From Caryophanales bacterium UBA6331 (GTDB taxonomy: Bacteria > Bacillota_I > Bacilli_A > RF39 > UBA660): a DNA stretch of 44,647 nucleotides. The stretch is from the NCBI GenBank assembly GCA_002438065.1, contig DJSP01000093.1:4937-49583 (forward strand). The letters run 5' to 3'. The notes beneath the pieces were generated by a model. The model was not told the origin of the DNA, made no database searches, and worked only from the letters and a program-made list of their open reading frames with translations. The position numbers and the translations under genes were made by a program. The first letter of the stretch is position 1. Every line of letters starts with the position of its first letter. Positions 18,609-26,444 of this stretch are shown here, in pieces.

Positions 18609-18700
18609 AAACATCACCAACTTCATAATACCATAACTTTTTAATTATTTCTTTACTTTTTTTAAGTTATTATAATATAATTAATCTAGGAGTGTAAAAA

Positions 18701-19438
18701 ATGAATATATTAGACTATTTAATATTAATAATTATTATTTTAGGTGCTTTATATGGATATAAAAGAGGATTTATTGGTTCATTAATAAATTTTGTTGGAA
18801 CAATAGTAGTAATCATTCTGGCATTTTATTTAAAAAATCCCATATCAGTATTCTTGTATGAACATTTTCCATTCTTTAAAATTAGTGGTTTTTATAGCGG
18901 TATAAGTGTTTATAATATTTTAATTTATGAAGGTATAAGTTTTCTTATCACACTATCAATATTAAGTTTTGTCTTTAAAATTATTTCTAAAATAACTGGA
19001 TTAGTTGGTAAACTAACACTAGGAATATTTTCTGAAGGTTTAATTGGTAAACTACTTGGTTTAATATTTGGCTTTTTTCAAGGATTTTTAATTGCTTTCT
19101 TCATATGTTTCTTATTTAGTACTTTTGCAAACACGGCTAAAATATATCAAGATTCAAAATATGGCAATCGAATTGTCTCTAAAACGCCATTCTTATCTAA
19201 TATTGTTGAAAAAACATATTTATCAATTAAAAACGTGTATGATATCACATTAGAATACCAAAATAGTAGTGATAAAGAAGAAGCTAACAAAAAGTGCTTG
19301 GAAGTATTATTAAAATATGAAATAATTTCTAAAGAATCAGCTGAAAAACTAAATAATAATGGAAAATTAAATATTAAAGATATAAAAGGTGTTATAAATA
19401 ATAGTTTAAATATTGATAATAATAATGAGGAGGAATAA
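18701..19438 (+). CDS. CvpA family membrane protein
   Basis: The 245-residue protein starts with the CvpA/colicin V production signature: NILDYLILIIIILGALYGYKRGF, then four predicted membrane segments (about residues 5-22, 28-48, 70-95 and 115-142) with a GxxGKLLGLIFGFFQGFLIAF stretch. The last 90 residues are soluble and charged. In Bacillus the homologue YshB lies in the rnhC-zapA-yshB neighbourhood, which agrees with rnhC being the divergent neighbour here. The ribosome site AGGAGTG precedes the ATG. The stop is two bases before the thioredoxin gene. Confidence 0.85.
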   Translation: MNILDYLILIIIILGALYGYKRGFIGSLINFVGTIVVIILAFYLKNPISVFLYEHFPFFKISGFYSGISVYNILIYEGISFLITLSILSFVFKIISKITGLVGKLTLGIFSEGLIGKLLGLIFGFFQGFLIAFFICFLFSTFANTAKIYQDSKYGNRIVSKTPFLSNIVEKTYLSIKNVYDITLEYQNSSDKEEANKKCLEVLLKYEIISKESAEKLNNNGKLNIKDIKGVINNSLNIDNNNEEE

Positions 19439-19440
19439 AA

Positions 19441-19734
19441 ATGGTAGAATATTTAAGTAATCAAAAATTAGAGGATGTTTTAACTGATGAATTAACTATA
19501 GTTGATTTTTTTGCTAATTGGTGTTCACCTTGTAAAATGATTGGTATGGAATTAGAAGAATTACCAAATAAAATAATTAAAGTTGATGTTGATACTCACG
19601 GAGAACTTGCTCAAAGTCATGGCGTAATGAGTATTCCTACAGTTGAAATATATAAAAATAAAAAGATGGTTACTCATTTTGTTGGATATAAAACAAAAGA
19701 TGAAATAGAGGAAATCCTTAAAGAATATAAATAA
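19441..19734 (+). CDS. Thioredoxin
   Basis: A 97-residue thioredoxin-fold protein for disulphide reduction in the cytoplasm. The redox motif is C28-S-P-C31 in VDFFANWCSPCKM, with Ser replacing the usual Gly. The cis-proline segment MSIPTVEIYKNKK and the glycine near the end (FVGYKTKDEI) are present. GGAGGAAT directly before the ATG is the ribosome site, inside the end of cvpA. A housekeeping TrxA is likely, though a specialised thioredoxin-like role cannot be excluded because of the CSPC motif. Confidence 0.9.
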   Translation: MVEYLSNQKLEDVLTDELTIVDFFANWCSPCKMIGMELEELPNKIIKVDVDTHGELAQSHGVMSIPTVEIYKNKKMVTHFVGYKTKDEIEEILKEYK

Positions 19735-19767
19735 ATATTTAGATCAAAATAAATATTTATTTTTTTA
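19729..19767 (+). terminator. Rho-independent terminator after thioredoxin
   Basis: AAATAAATATTT pairs with AAATATTTATTT around a ten-base loop and is followed by further T residues. The stem is A/T only and so of moderate stability. Confidence 0.65.
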
Positions 19768-19799
19768 TAAGTTATATTTAACAAATGTACGGTTTTTCA

Positions 19800-19828
19800 T
19801 TGACTATTATAAACTTACGAAATATAAT
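19800..19828 (+). promoter_or_regulatory. Sigma-A promoter of alaS
   Basis: TTGACT and TATAAT are separated by 17 bases. The leader to the alaS ATG is then about 130 bases. It holds a short frame (ATG at 19844, MKKKY then stop) and a 14-base palindrome at 19910-19923, but no T-box core sequence is visible. Confidence 0.7.
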
Positions 19829-19968
19829 AATAAACATAGGTTATGAAAAAGAAATATTAAACTTAGTTAAGAATAATTACTAAATATTTGTTTATTAATT
19901 GATTTATTTTCTTTTATAAAAGATGAAAATATGATAATATAAACGTAGTTAAAAGGAGTGCATAAAAT

Positions 19969-21732
19969 ATGAATTTAAAAGATTTATATATCAATTATTT
20001 TGTAAGTAAAGGTCATAAACAAATTCCTTCAGCGCCAGTAGTACCTGAAAATGATGCAAGCGTTTTATTTAACACAGCTGGAATGCAGCCATTAATTCCA
20101 TATTTAATGGGAAAAGAACATCCTTATGGTAGAAGATTAACTGATTATCAAAAATGTATTAGAACTAATGATTTAGATTCTGTTGGAGATGAAACACATC
20201 ATACATTTTTTGAAATGTTAGGAAATTGGTCATTAGGTGATTATTTTAAAAATGAATCAATTGAATATAGTTTTGAGTTTTTAACCAAAGTATTAAATAT
20301 TGATGTTGAAAGATTAGCAATAACTGTATTTGCTGGTGACGATAAAATTCCTAAAGATACTGTATCAGGAAATAAATGGATTGAATTAGGCATTAATCCT
20401 AAAAAGATTGCTTATTTAGGTGAAGAAGATAATTTCTGGATTGCTGGAGAAAGTGGCCCATGTGGCTCAGATACTGAAATATTCTATTTTAGATCAAATG
20501 ATGAAATACCTGACTTTTTTGATCTAAGTGATAATAGATGGGTTGAAATTTGGAATAACGTGTTTATGCAATATTTTAAAGATGAAAATGGAAACGTTAC
20601 TGAATTGCCTAAAAAGAATGTTGATACAGGTATGGGGGTTGAAAGAGTAGCTGCTATATTAGAAGGTGTTAATGACAACTATTTATCATCAGTTTGGATA
20701 GATGTTATTAAATTAATTGAACAAATTTCTAATAAAAAATATGAAGAAAATAAAAAAGATATTAGAATTATAGCTGATCATATTAGAACTGCTACATTTA
20801 TCTTAGGAGATAACGCTAAAATAGTCCCTTCAAATACCGATAGAGGATATATTTTAAGAAGATTAATTAGACGTGCAATTAGATGTGCTAGAAACCTAGG
20901 AATTGATAATAACACTAACTGGGAAGAACAAATTGCCAATCTAATTATCGAAAAATATGCTAAATATTATGAAGAATTATCTAATAATAAAGAATTTATA
21001 ATTACTGAACTTGCTAAAGAGAAATCTAAATTTAGTAAAACATTAGAAAAAGGTTTAAGAGTATTTGAAAAAGAAACTCAAAAAGTCAAAACAATTGATA
21101 AAGATTTAGCGTTCAAATTATATGACACATTTGGTTTTCCGATAGAACTAACAGAAGAACTTGCTAAAGAAAAAAATTTAGAAGTAGATATCGAAGGATT
21201 TAAAGAAAAATTTAAAGCTCACCAAGAATTATCAAGAACTGCTTCAAAAGGTATGTTTAAAGGTGGCTTAGCAGGAGATTCACAAATCGAAACAAGATAT
21301 CATACTGCAACCCATTTACTTAATGCAGCCCTTAAAAAAGTGTTAAATGGAGATGTCCATCAAAAGGGTTCAAATATTACAAATGAAAGAATGCGTTTTG
21401 ACTTCTCATTTGACCGTAAACTTACCAAAGAAGAATTAGATCAAGCTGAAAATCTAGTTAACGAATGGATCCAAAGAGATTTAATTGTTACAGTAGCTGA
21501 AGAAAACAAAATGGATGCAGTACAAAGTGGTGCCGAAGCAATGTTTATCGAAAGATATCCTGATATTGTAACTGTTTATACAATAAGTGATAGAACAACA
21601 GGTGAAGTAATATCTAAAGAAATTTGTATGGGACCACACGTTGAACATACAAGTGAAATTGGCAAATTTAAAATAGTAAAAGAAGAGGCATCATCAGCAG
21701 GTGTAAGACGTATTAAAGCCGTAATTGAATAA
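19969..21732 (+). CDS. alaS: Alanyl-tRNA synthetase, compact form
   Basis: Charges tRNA-Ala. The class II catalytic domain is complete (FNTAGMQPLIPYLMG, RTNDLDSVGDETHHTFFEMLGN, DTGMGVERVAAI), followed by the tRNA-recognition helices (GYILRRLIRRAIRCARNLGI). The editing domain with H445-T-A-T-H449 and C553-M-G-P-H557 comes directly afterwards and the protein ends at RRIKAVIE, residue 587. Standard bacterial AlaRS has about 870 residues: here the beta-barrel insert before the editing domain and the whole C-terminal C-Ala/DHHA1 domain are absent. The junctions are clean (MFKGGLAGDSQIETRYHTATH), so this is a natural short form, known to me from some reduced bacteria, and not a broken gene. AAAAGGAGTG is the ribosome site. 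Confidence 0.95.
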   Translation: MNLKDLYINYFVSKGHKQIPSAPVVPENDASVLFNTAGMQPLIPYLMGKEHPYGRRLTDYQKCIRTNDLDSVGDETHHTFFEMLGNWSLGDYFKNESIEYSFEFLTKVLNIDVERLAITVFAGDDKIPKDTVSGNKWIELGINPKKIAYLGEEDNFWIAGESGPCGSDTEIFYFRSNDEIPDFFDLSDNRWVEIWNNVFMQYFKDENGNVTELPKKNVDTGMGVERVAAILEGVNDNYLSSVWIDVIKLIEQISNKKYEENKKDIRIIADHIRTATFILGDNAKIVPSNTDRGYILRRLIRRAIRCARNLGIDNNTNWEEQIANLIIEKYAKYYEELSNNKEFIITELAKEKSKFSKTLEKGLRVFEKETQKVKTIDKDLAFKLYDTFGFPIELTEELAKEKNLEVDIEGFKEKFKAHQELSRTASKGMFKGGLAGDSQIETRYHTATHLLNAALKKVLNGDVHQKGSNITNERMRFDFSFDRKLTKEELDQAENLVNEWIQRDLIVTVAEENKMDAVQSGAEAMFIERYPDIVTVYTISDRTTGEVISKEICMGPHVEHTSEIGKFKIVKEEASSAGVRRIKAVIE

Positions 21733-21821
21733 AAAAGTGTCAAATTAGCGTAAAATTATAAAAAATATAAAGTAAAACAGTGCATGATGGGTAATAAGTA
21801 TATATAGGAGGTAATGAAATT

Positions 21822-22334
21822 ATGAAAAATATAAACTTGCTAAATCCTTATTCATTCCATTATTTATGGAAAAATGAAATAGGTAAAAATTTTATTTGTG
21901 CTTTGGCAAACGAAATAATTAATGATAATGAAGATTATGTACTTTTACCCTTTGTTAATGATAATTTAAATAATGTTAGAAGTTACGTAATACTAGAATC
22001 AGAAACAAAAGTATTATTTATTGATTTTAACTTCAAAGAAAATGATAATTTATTAAAAACTGATTTACTATTAATGAAGTATCTAAGATATACAAATAAA
22101 AAGAATGTTAAATTAATCATAGTTAATGATTATAATGGTTTGAATAATGAAATAGACAATATTATTGATATTTACAATAATGACGATATTAGTTCAAATT
22201 GTAAATTACTTTATGCTAAAAAATATAAAGAACAATCTTTGATCAATAAAGATATAGCTGATATTTTAAATAGTATGAATAATGATGAATATAAAATCTA
22301 TCAGCATGAAAATATGTTAAAAGATAGAATATAA
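21822..22334 (+). CDS. Unknown 170-residue protein, possibly nuclease-like
   Basis: The start LLNPYSFHYLWKNEIGKNFICALANEII is faintly like the N-terminus of PD-(D/E)XK nuclease proteins of the Rpn/transposase family (a D/N-x-x-F-x-x-L-F pattern followed by a helix), and the following strands (YVILESETKVLFIDFNFKEND) could be the core sheet with an acidic residue. The family's catalytic Glu-x-Gln/Lys pattern is not clear, so activity is doubtful. It has a very good AGGAGGT ribosome site and lies 15 bases before lepA, with which it is probably co-transcribed. The function is unknown. Confidence 0.6.
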   Translation: MKNINLLNPYSFHYLWKNEIGKNFICALANEIINDNEDYVLLPFVNDNLNNVRSYVILESETKVLFIDFNFKENDNLLKTDLLLMKYLRYTNKKNVKLIIVNDYNGLNNEIDNIIDIYNNDDISSNCKLLYAKKYKEQSLINKDIADILNSMNNDEYKIYQHENMLKDRI

Positions 22335-22349
22335 AGGAATGTGATAATA

Positions 22350-24125
22350 ATGCAAAACATCCGTAACTTTTGTATAATTGCTCATATTGATCATGGTAAA
22401 AGCACACTAGCTGATCGAATTCTAGAACTTACCGGAGCAGTATCCAAAAGAGAACTAAAAGAACAAATGCTGGATTCAATGGATATTGAAAGAGAAAGAG
22501 GAATTACAATTAAGTTAAATACCGTAAATTTAAATTATAAAGGCTATGAATTTAATCTAATAGATACACCAGGACACGTTGATTTTTCCTATGAAGTTTC
22601 TAGAAGTTTAGCTGCTTGTGATGGTGCAATTCTTGTTGTAGATGCAACTCAAGGAATTGAAGCCCAAACGCTTGCTAATTTATATCTAGCTTTAAATCAT
22701 AATTTAACAATTATACCTGTAATTAATAAAATTGATTTACCAAATGCCGACGTTCCTAAAGTAACAGCCGAATTAGTTAAAGTTCTTGGCTTTAAGAAAG
22801 ATGAAATTATACCTGTAAGTGGTAAAACTGGTGAAAATGTTAATTTATTACTTGATGCTATAATTGAAAGAATACAGCCACCGCAAGATTTAAAAGAAGG
22901 AACTAAAGCTCTAATTTTTGATTCTTATTTTGATCAATATAAAGGAGTAGTTGCATCAATATGTGTGAAATCCGGTTCTATTAAAATTGGTGATACAATT
23001 ATTATGATGAACAACAACGAAGAATACGTAGTAACTGAAGTAGGAGTAAATACTCCAAATGAAAAATTATTACCTGAATTAAAAGCCGGAGATGTAGGAT
23101 GGGTTGCTGGTGCTATAAAAAGTGTTGAATCAGTACGTGTTGGCGATACAATTACAACTAAACGTGATAGAGCAATAACACCTCTAGAAGGATATAAAAA
23201 AGTTAAATCAATGGTTTATAGTGGAATATATCCAATTGAGCCAAATAAATATAATCATTTAAAAGAAGCACTAGAAAAATTAAAATTAAACGATGCTTCT
23301 CTTACCTTTGAAGTAGAAACATCAGAAGCCTTAGGTTTTGGATTTAGATGTGGATTTTTAGGACTACTTCATATGGAAATAATTGAAGAAAGAATTAAAA
23401 GAGAATTTGGTATTGATATAATTGCTACATCTCCATCTGTTATCTATAAAGTAGAATTAACTAATGGAAATGTAATTGAAGTAGATAATCCATCAAAAAT
23501 GCCAAATAAGGTCAATATTAGTTCAATAAGTGAGCCATTTGTTAAAGCAAGTATATTTGTTCCAAGTGAATACATTGGTGCTATAATGGAACTCTGTCAA
23601 GAAAAAAGAGGTATATATAAAACAACAGAATATATTGATGAGAAAAGAGTTAATATAATATATGAATTACCACTTGCCGAAATTGTCTATGACTTCTTTG
23701 ATAAATTAAAAAGTTATACTAAAGGATATGCTTCATTTGATTATGAATTATCCGATTACAAGGCAAGTGATTTAGTAAAAATGGACATCTTAATTAATGG
23801 TGAAATAGTTGATGCTTTATCTGTTATTGTACATAAAGATGCTGCATATCATCGTGGTTTAGCAATTACAAAAGCTTTAAAAGAACTAATTCCAAGGCAA
23901 CTATTTGAAGTACCTATTCAAGCATCAATTGGTTCAAAAGTAATCGCTAGAGAAAACATTGCTCAAATGAGAAAAAATGTACTTGCTAAATGTTATGGTG
24001 GCGATATATCTCGTAAAAGAAAACTACTAGAAAAACAAAAAGAAGGTAAAAAAAGAATGAAGATGGTTGGATCTGTTGAAGTTCCACCTGAAGCATTCCT
24101 ATCTATCTTAAAGACTGATAAATAA
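22350..24125 (+). CDS. lepA: Elongation factor 4 (LepA)
   Basis: A ribosome-bound translational GTPase acting on stalled or mistranslocated ribosomes. The 591-residue protein has the G domain motifs AHIDHGKSTLADR, RERGITIK, DTPGHVDF and NKIDLP, the LepA-specific GFRCGFLGLLHMEI, and the C-terminal domain ending with RENIAQMRKNVLAKCYGGDISRKRKLLEKQ cut here into the recognisable parts. The ATG at 22350 is 11 bases after AAAGGA; an in-frame GTG at 22341 is too close to that site. Length is normal for the family. Confidence 0.97.
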   Translation: MQNIRNFCIIAHIDHGKSTLADRILELTGAVSKRELKEQMLDSMDIERERGITIKLNTVNLNYKGYEFNLIDTPGHVDFSYEVSRSLAACDGAILVVDATQGIEAQTLANLYLALNHNLTIIPVINKIDLPNADVPKVTAELVKVLGFKKDEIIPVSGKTGENVNLLLDAIIERIQPPQDLKEGTKALIFDSYFDQYKGVVASICVKSGSIKIGDTIIMMNNNEEYVVTEVGVNTPNEKLLPELKAGDVGWVAGAIKSVESVRVGDTITTKRDRAITPLEGYKKVKSMVYSGIYPIEPNKYNHLKEALEKLKLNDASLTFEVETSEALGFGFRCGFLGLLHMEIIEERIKREFGIDIIATSPSVIYKVELTNGNVIEVDNPSKMPNKVNISSISEPFVKASIFVPSEYIGAIMELCQEKRGIYKTTEYIDEKRVNIIYELPLAEIVYDFFDKLKSYTKGYASFDYELSDYKASDLVKMDILINGEIVDALSVIVHKDAAYHRGLAITKALKELIPRQLFEVPIQASIGSKVIARENIAQMRKNVLAKCYGGDISRKRKLLEKQKEGKKRMKMVGSVEVPPEAFLSILKTDK

Positions 24126-24136
24126 TCAAGGATAAC

Positions 24137-24349
24137 ATGATGATAGAAATAGACATTAATAAATTAAAACAGGATTTAAAAGATTATTATGAATCAGCAT
24201 ATTTTACATTAGGTTATGGAGCAGCCCTAATGCAATCATTTGACATTGATAATCTATCAGATGAAGAAATAATAAATAAAGCAATTGATAATGGATTAAA
24301 TATAGAAAATTATATTGTAAATAATTCAAATAAAAAACTTAGTAGATAG
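24137..24349 (+). CDS. Unknown 70-residue protein after lepA
   Basis: A short acidic helical protein (MMIEIDINKLKQDLKDYYES, then FTLGYGAALMQSFDIDNLSDEEII). AAGGAT lies upstream; it favours the second ATG at 24140. The segment LGYGAALMQSFDIDNLSDEEI suggests a helical hairpin. No family is recognised. It is 11 bases after lepA and its end forms the left arm of the terminator, so it belongs to the lepA transcript. Confidence 0.65.
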   Translation: MMIEIDINKLKQDLKDYYESAYFTLGYGAALMQSFDIDNLSDEEIINKAIDNGLNIENYIVNNSNKKLSR

Positions 24350-24366
24350 ATTCTATTAAGTTTTTA
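24333..24366 (+). terminator. Terminator of the lepA transcript
   Basis: AAAAACTTAGTAGA pairs with TCTATTAAGTTTTT (14 pairs, one G-T) around a five-base loop. The left arm contains the end and stop of the preceding gene; the right arm contains the stop codon of the minus-strand peptide gene, so the two convergent genes share this hairpin. Confidence 0.85.
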
Positions 24367-24480
24367 ATATACTAAAATATAATAAATTAGTGCACTGATA
24401 GTACTTGCAATAATTGCAAATAAACATACCCACACTAGAATTTTAGATCCAACGCTTTTCTTTTTTGCTCTATAAGCCAT
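24364..24480 (-). CDS. 38-residue single-pass membrane peptide
   Basis: On the minus strand an ATG at 24480 opens a frame of 38 codons: MAYRAKKKSVGSKILVWVCL, then a hydrophobic stretch ending YYILVY. A basic cytoplasmic N-terminus is followed by one membrane segment of about 22 residues. A perfect GAGGTGA ribosome site (24490-24496) is nine bases upstream, and a TATAAT stands further upstream on the same strand. The layout is like small DUF4044-type membrane peptides of Firmicutes, but that link is by shape only. Confidence 0.75.
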   Translation of the reverse strand: MAYRAKKKSVGSKILVWVCLFAIIASTISALIYYILVY

Positions 24481-24561
24481 AATACTTATTCACCTCAAAA
24501 TAATTATACAAAAAATATCATAAAATTAAAAGAAAATAATATGATTAACTAGGTGAAATGA

Positions 24562-25122
24562 ATGAAATTTAATTATATGAAGATTATCCGTAGCCGTTTT
24601 AAGTTTCTCCTTACTTTTTTAACTTTAGGAATAATAATTGGTATAGTAATATATCTTAAATGTACTCCAGATATCAAAAGTACCATTGATTTAACGCTTG
24701 CAACAACTATCAATAATATTGGTGATGTAAAACAAAATCATATTCTAATCCATTTATTAATAATAAGTCTTATAATTATACTATCAAGTTTTATTATAGG
24801 CTTTTTTCCTCTAACAGTATATTATATATACGAAGGAGCATCTATTGGATTTTTATTTTCTGCATTATTACATTATAAAAATATTAAAGGAATTTACTAT
24901 TTTCTTGTATTTACAATTACAAATAAATTAATATATTTAATTCTTTTATCATATATCTTTTATTTAACATATAAATATATAAAAATTTTTATAAATAATC
25001 ATTATAAGATAGTTAATTTAAATGGTTATATGTTAAGAACATCAATTACATTATTAATTATTTTGTTAAATGATATCTTTTTATACTATTATGGTAATAA
25101 AATAATTGACATATTTATTTAA
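24562..25122 (+). CDS. SpoIIM-like integral membrane protein
   Basis: A 186-residue protein with about five predicted membrane segments (near residues 14-31, 62-82, 90-105, 112-137 and 158-176). The pattern FIIGFFPLTVYYIYEGASIGFLFSALLHYKNIKG, with glycines in a hydrophobic hairpin followed by a helix, resembles the stage II sporulation protein M family (PF01944). The ATG follows AGGTGA at five bases. The family is not limited to spore formers, so it says nothing certain about sporulation. No other sporulation gene is in the window. The end of the gene is about 50 bases before mnmA. Confidence 0.55.
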   Translation: MKFNYMKIIRSRFKFLLTFLTLGIIIGIVIYLKCTPDIKSTIDLTLATTINNIGDVKQNHILIHLLIISLIIILSSFIIGFFPLTVYYIYEGASIGFLFSALLHYKNIKGIYYFLVFTITNKLIYLILLSYIFYLTYKYIKIFINNHYKIVNLNGYMLRTSITLLIILLNDIFLYYYGNKIIDIFI

Positions 25123-25150
25123 TATTAGCCTATTAATAATCGCAATTTTT

Positions 25151-25159
25151 TGCTACAAT
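25151..25159 (+). promoter_or_regulatory. Possible extended -10 promoter of mnmA
   Basis: TGCTACAAT fits an extended -10 element; no convincing -35 hexamer is seen. The start would lie only about ten bases before the mnmA ATG. Confidence 0.4.
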
Positions 25160-25174
25160 AATTACGTGATGTTT

Positions 25175-26281
25175 ATGGAAAAAGTTGTAATTGGTATGAG
25201 TGGTGGAGTAGATTCATCTGTTGCCGCTTATTTATTAAAAGAACAAGGATATGATGTAATTGGTTTATTTATGCGTAATTGGGATTCTCTAGTAAATGAT
25301 GATATAAAAGGAAATCCTAATTTAAATAATAATATTTGTCCCCAAGAACAAGACTATAATGATGCTCTAGCAGTATGCAACCATTTAGGTATACCACTTC
25401 ATAGAATTGATTTTGTCAAAGAATACTGGGATAATGTCTTTACCTATTTTTTAGATGAATTAAAAAAAGGAAGAACGCCTAATCCCGATTTAATGTGTAA
25501 TAAATATATTAAATTTGATTTATTTAAAAAAGAAGCTAAAAGATTAGGTGCTGACTATATAGCTACTGGTCATTATGCAAGAATTGTTGGCAATAGACTT
25601 TTAAGAGCTGTTGATTTAAACAAAGACCAAACATATTTTTTAGCTCAAGTAAGTGAAGACGCTTTAAAAGATGTATTATTTCCTATTGGAGATTTAACAA
25701 AACCTGAAGTACGTGAAATAGCTAGAATGCAAAATATACCTACAGCTACTAAAAAAGACTCAACTGGAATATGTTTTATTGGTGAAAGAAATTATCAAAA
25801 ATTTGTATCAAATTATTTAAAACCAAATACAGGAGATATTATTGATATTGAAACAAATAAAGTTATAGGAACACACACTGGCTTAATGAATTATACAATT
25901 GGTCAAAGACGTAATGTTGGAATTTCTGGTAATTTAGAAAAACACTTTGTAGTAGGTAAAAACGTTGCTGAAAATAAACTATACGTTGCATTTGGTGAAG
26001 ATAGTGAATATTTATATTCAGATTCATGTATAATTGAAAATGTTAATTTTTTATGTCAAACAAGACATACTTTCTGTACTGCTAAATTTAGATATAGAGG
26101 GCCTGATTATGAAGTAATGCTTGAATACTTAGAAAACAATGAAATATTAGTAAGATATCCTGAAAAAGTTAAAGCTGTTACACCTGGTCAAGCCTGTGTA
26201 TTATATTTAGGTGAACAATGCTTAGGTTCTGGAATAATTAAAACAGTTATGAAAAATGGCGAAAAACTTTGGTATTTATAA
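25175..26281 (+). CDS. mnmA: tRNA-specific 2-thiouridylase MnmA
   Basis: Transfers sulphur to U34 of the tRNAs for Lys, Glu and Gln. The 368-residue protein has the PP-loop GMSGGVDSSVAA at its start, the first catalytic cysteine in NPDLMCNKYIKF, ATGHYAR, the second cysteine in STGICFIGERNYQKF, and the C-terminal beta-barrel with NYTIGQRRNVG and TPGQACVLY. I start at MEKVVIGMSGG as in the family; an ATG two codons earlier (25169) is also possible, and neither has a strong ribosome site. The open frame further upstream is not part of the protein. A clear terminator follows. Confidence 0.96.
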   Translation: MEKVVIGMSGGVDSSVAAYLLKEQGYDVIGLFMRNWDSLVNDDIKGNPNLNNNICPQEQDYNDALAVCNHLGIPLHRIDFVKEYWDNVFTYFLDELKKGRTPNPDLMCNKYIKFDLFKKEAKRLGADYIATGHYARIVGNRLLRAVDLNKDQTYFLAQVSEDALKDVLFPIGDLTKPEVREIARMQNIPTATKKDSTGICFIGERNYQKFVSNYLKPNTGDIIDIETNKVIGTHTGLMNYTIGQRRNVGISGNLEKHFVVGKNVAENKLYVAFGEDSEYLYSDSCIIENVNFLCQTRHTFCTAKFRYRGPDYEVMLEYLENNEILVRYPEKVKAVTPGQACVLYLGEQCLGSGIIKTVMKNGEKLWYL

Positions 26282-26282
26282 C

Positions 26283-26308
26283 AAGATATAAGAAATTATA
26301 TCTTTTTT
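26283..26308 (+). terminator. Rho-independent terminator after mnmA
   Basis: AAGATATAA pairs with TTATATCTT around a GAAA tetraloop, followed by a T run. It has the same loop as the rpoC terminator and marks the left border of the accessory cluster. Confidence 0.85.
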
Positions 26309-26384
26309 ATTTTTAAAAAAAGCAAAAAAATATATATAAAAACATATATAAAATAAAAAAATACAACTAAATAATTAAAAAACA

Positions 26385-26413
26385 TTGAAAATAGTATATT
26401 TAATTGCTATATT
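26385..26413 (+). promoter_or_regulatory. Promoter of the eleven-gene accessory cluster
   Basis: TTGAAA and TATATT are separated by 17 bases. It is the only good promoter-like sequence seen before the cluster; the first ATG follows 31 bases later with AAAGGAAAGGA as ribosome site. No operator-like palindrome is evident around it. Confidence 0.65.
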
Positions 26414-26444
26414 AATTTTAATAAAGGAAAGGATAAGCGATTAA

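Noticed and set aside
19830..19968. Possible T-box leader before alaS
   Set aside because: No T-box core sequence and no antiterminator/terminator pair were found; the leader holds only a five-codon frame and a palindrome.
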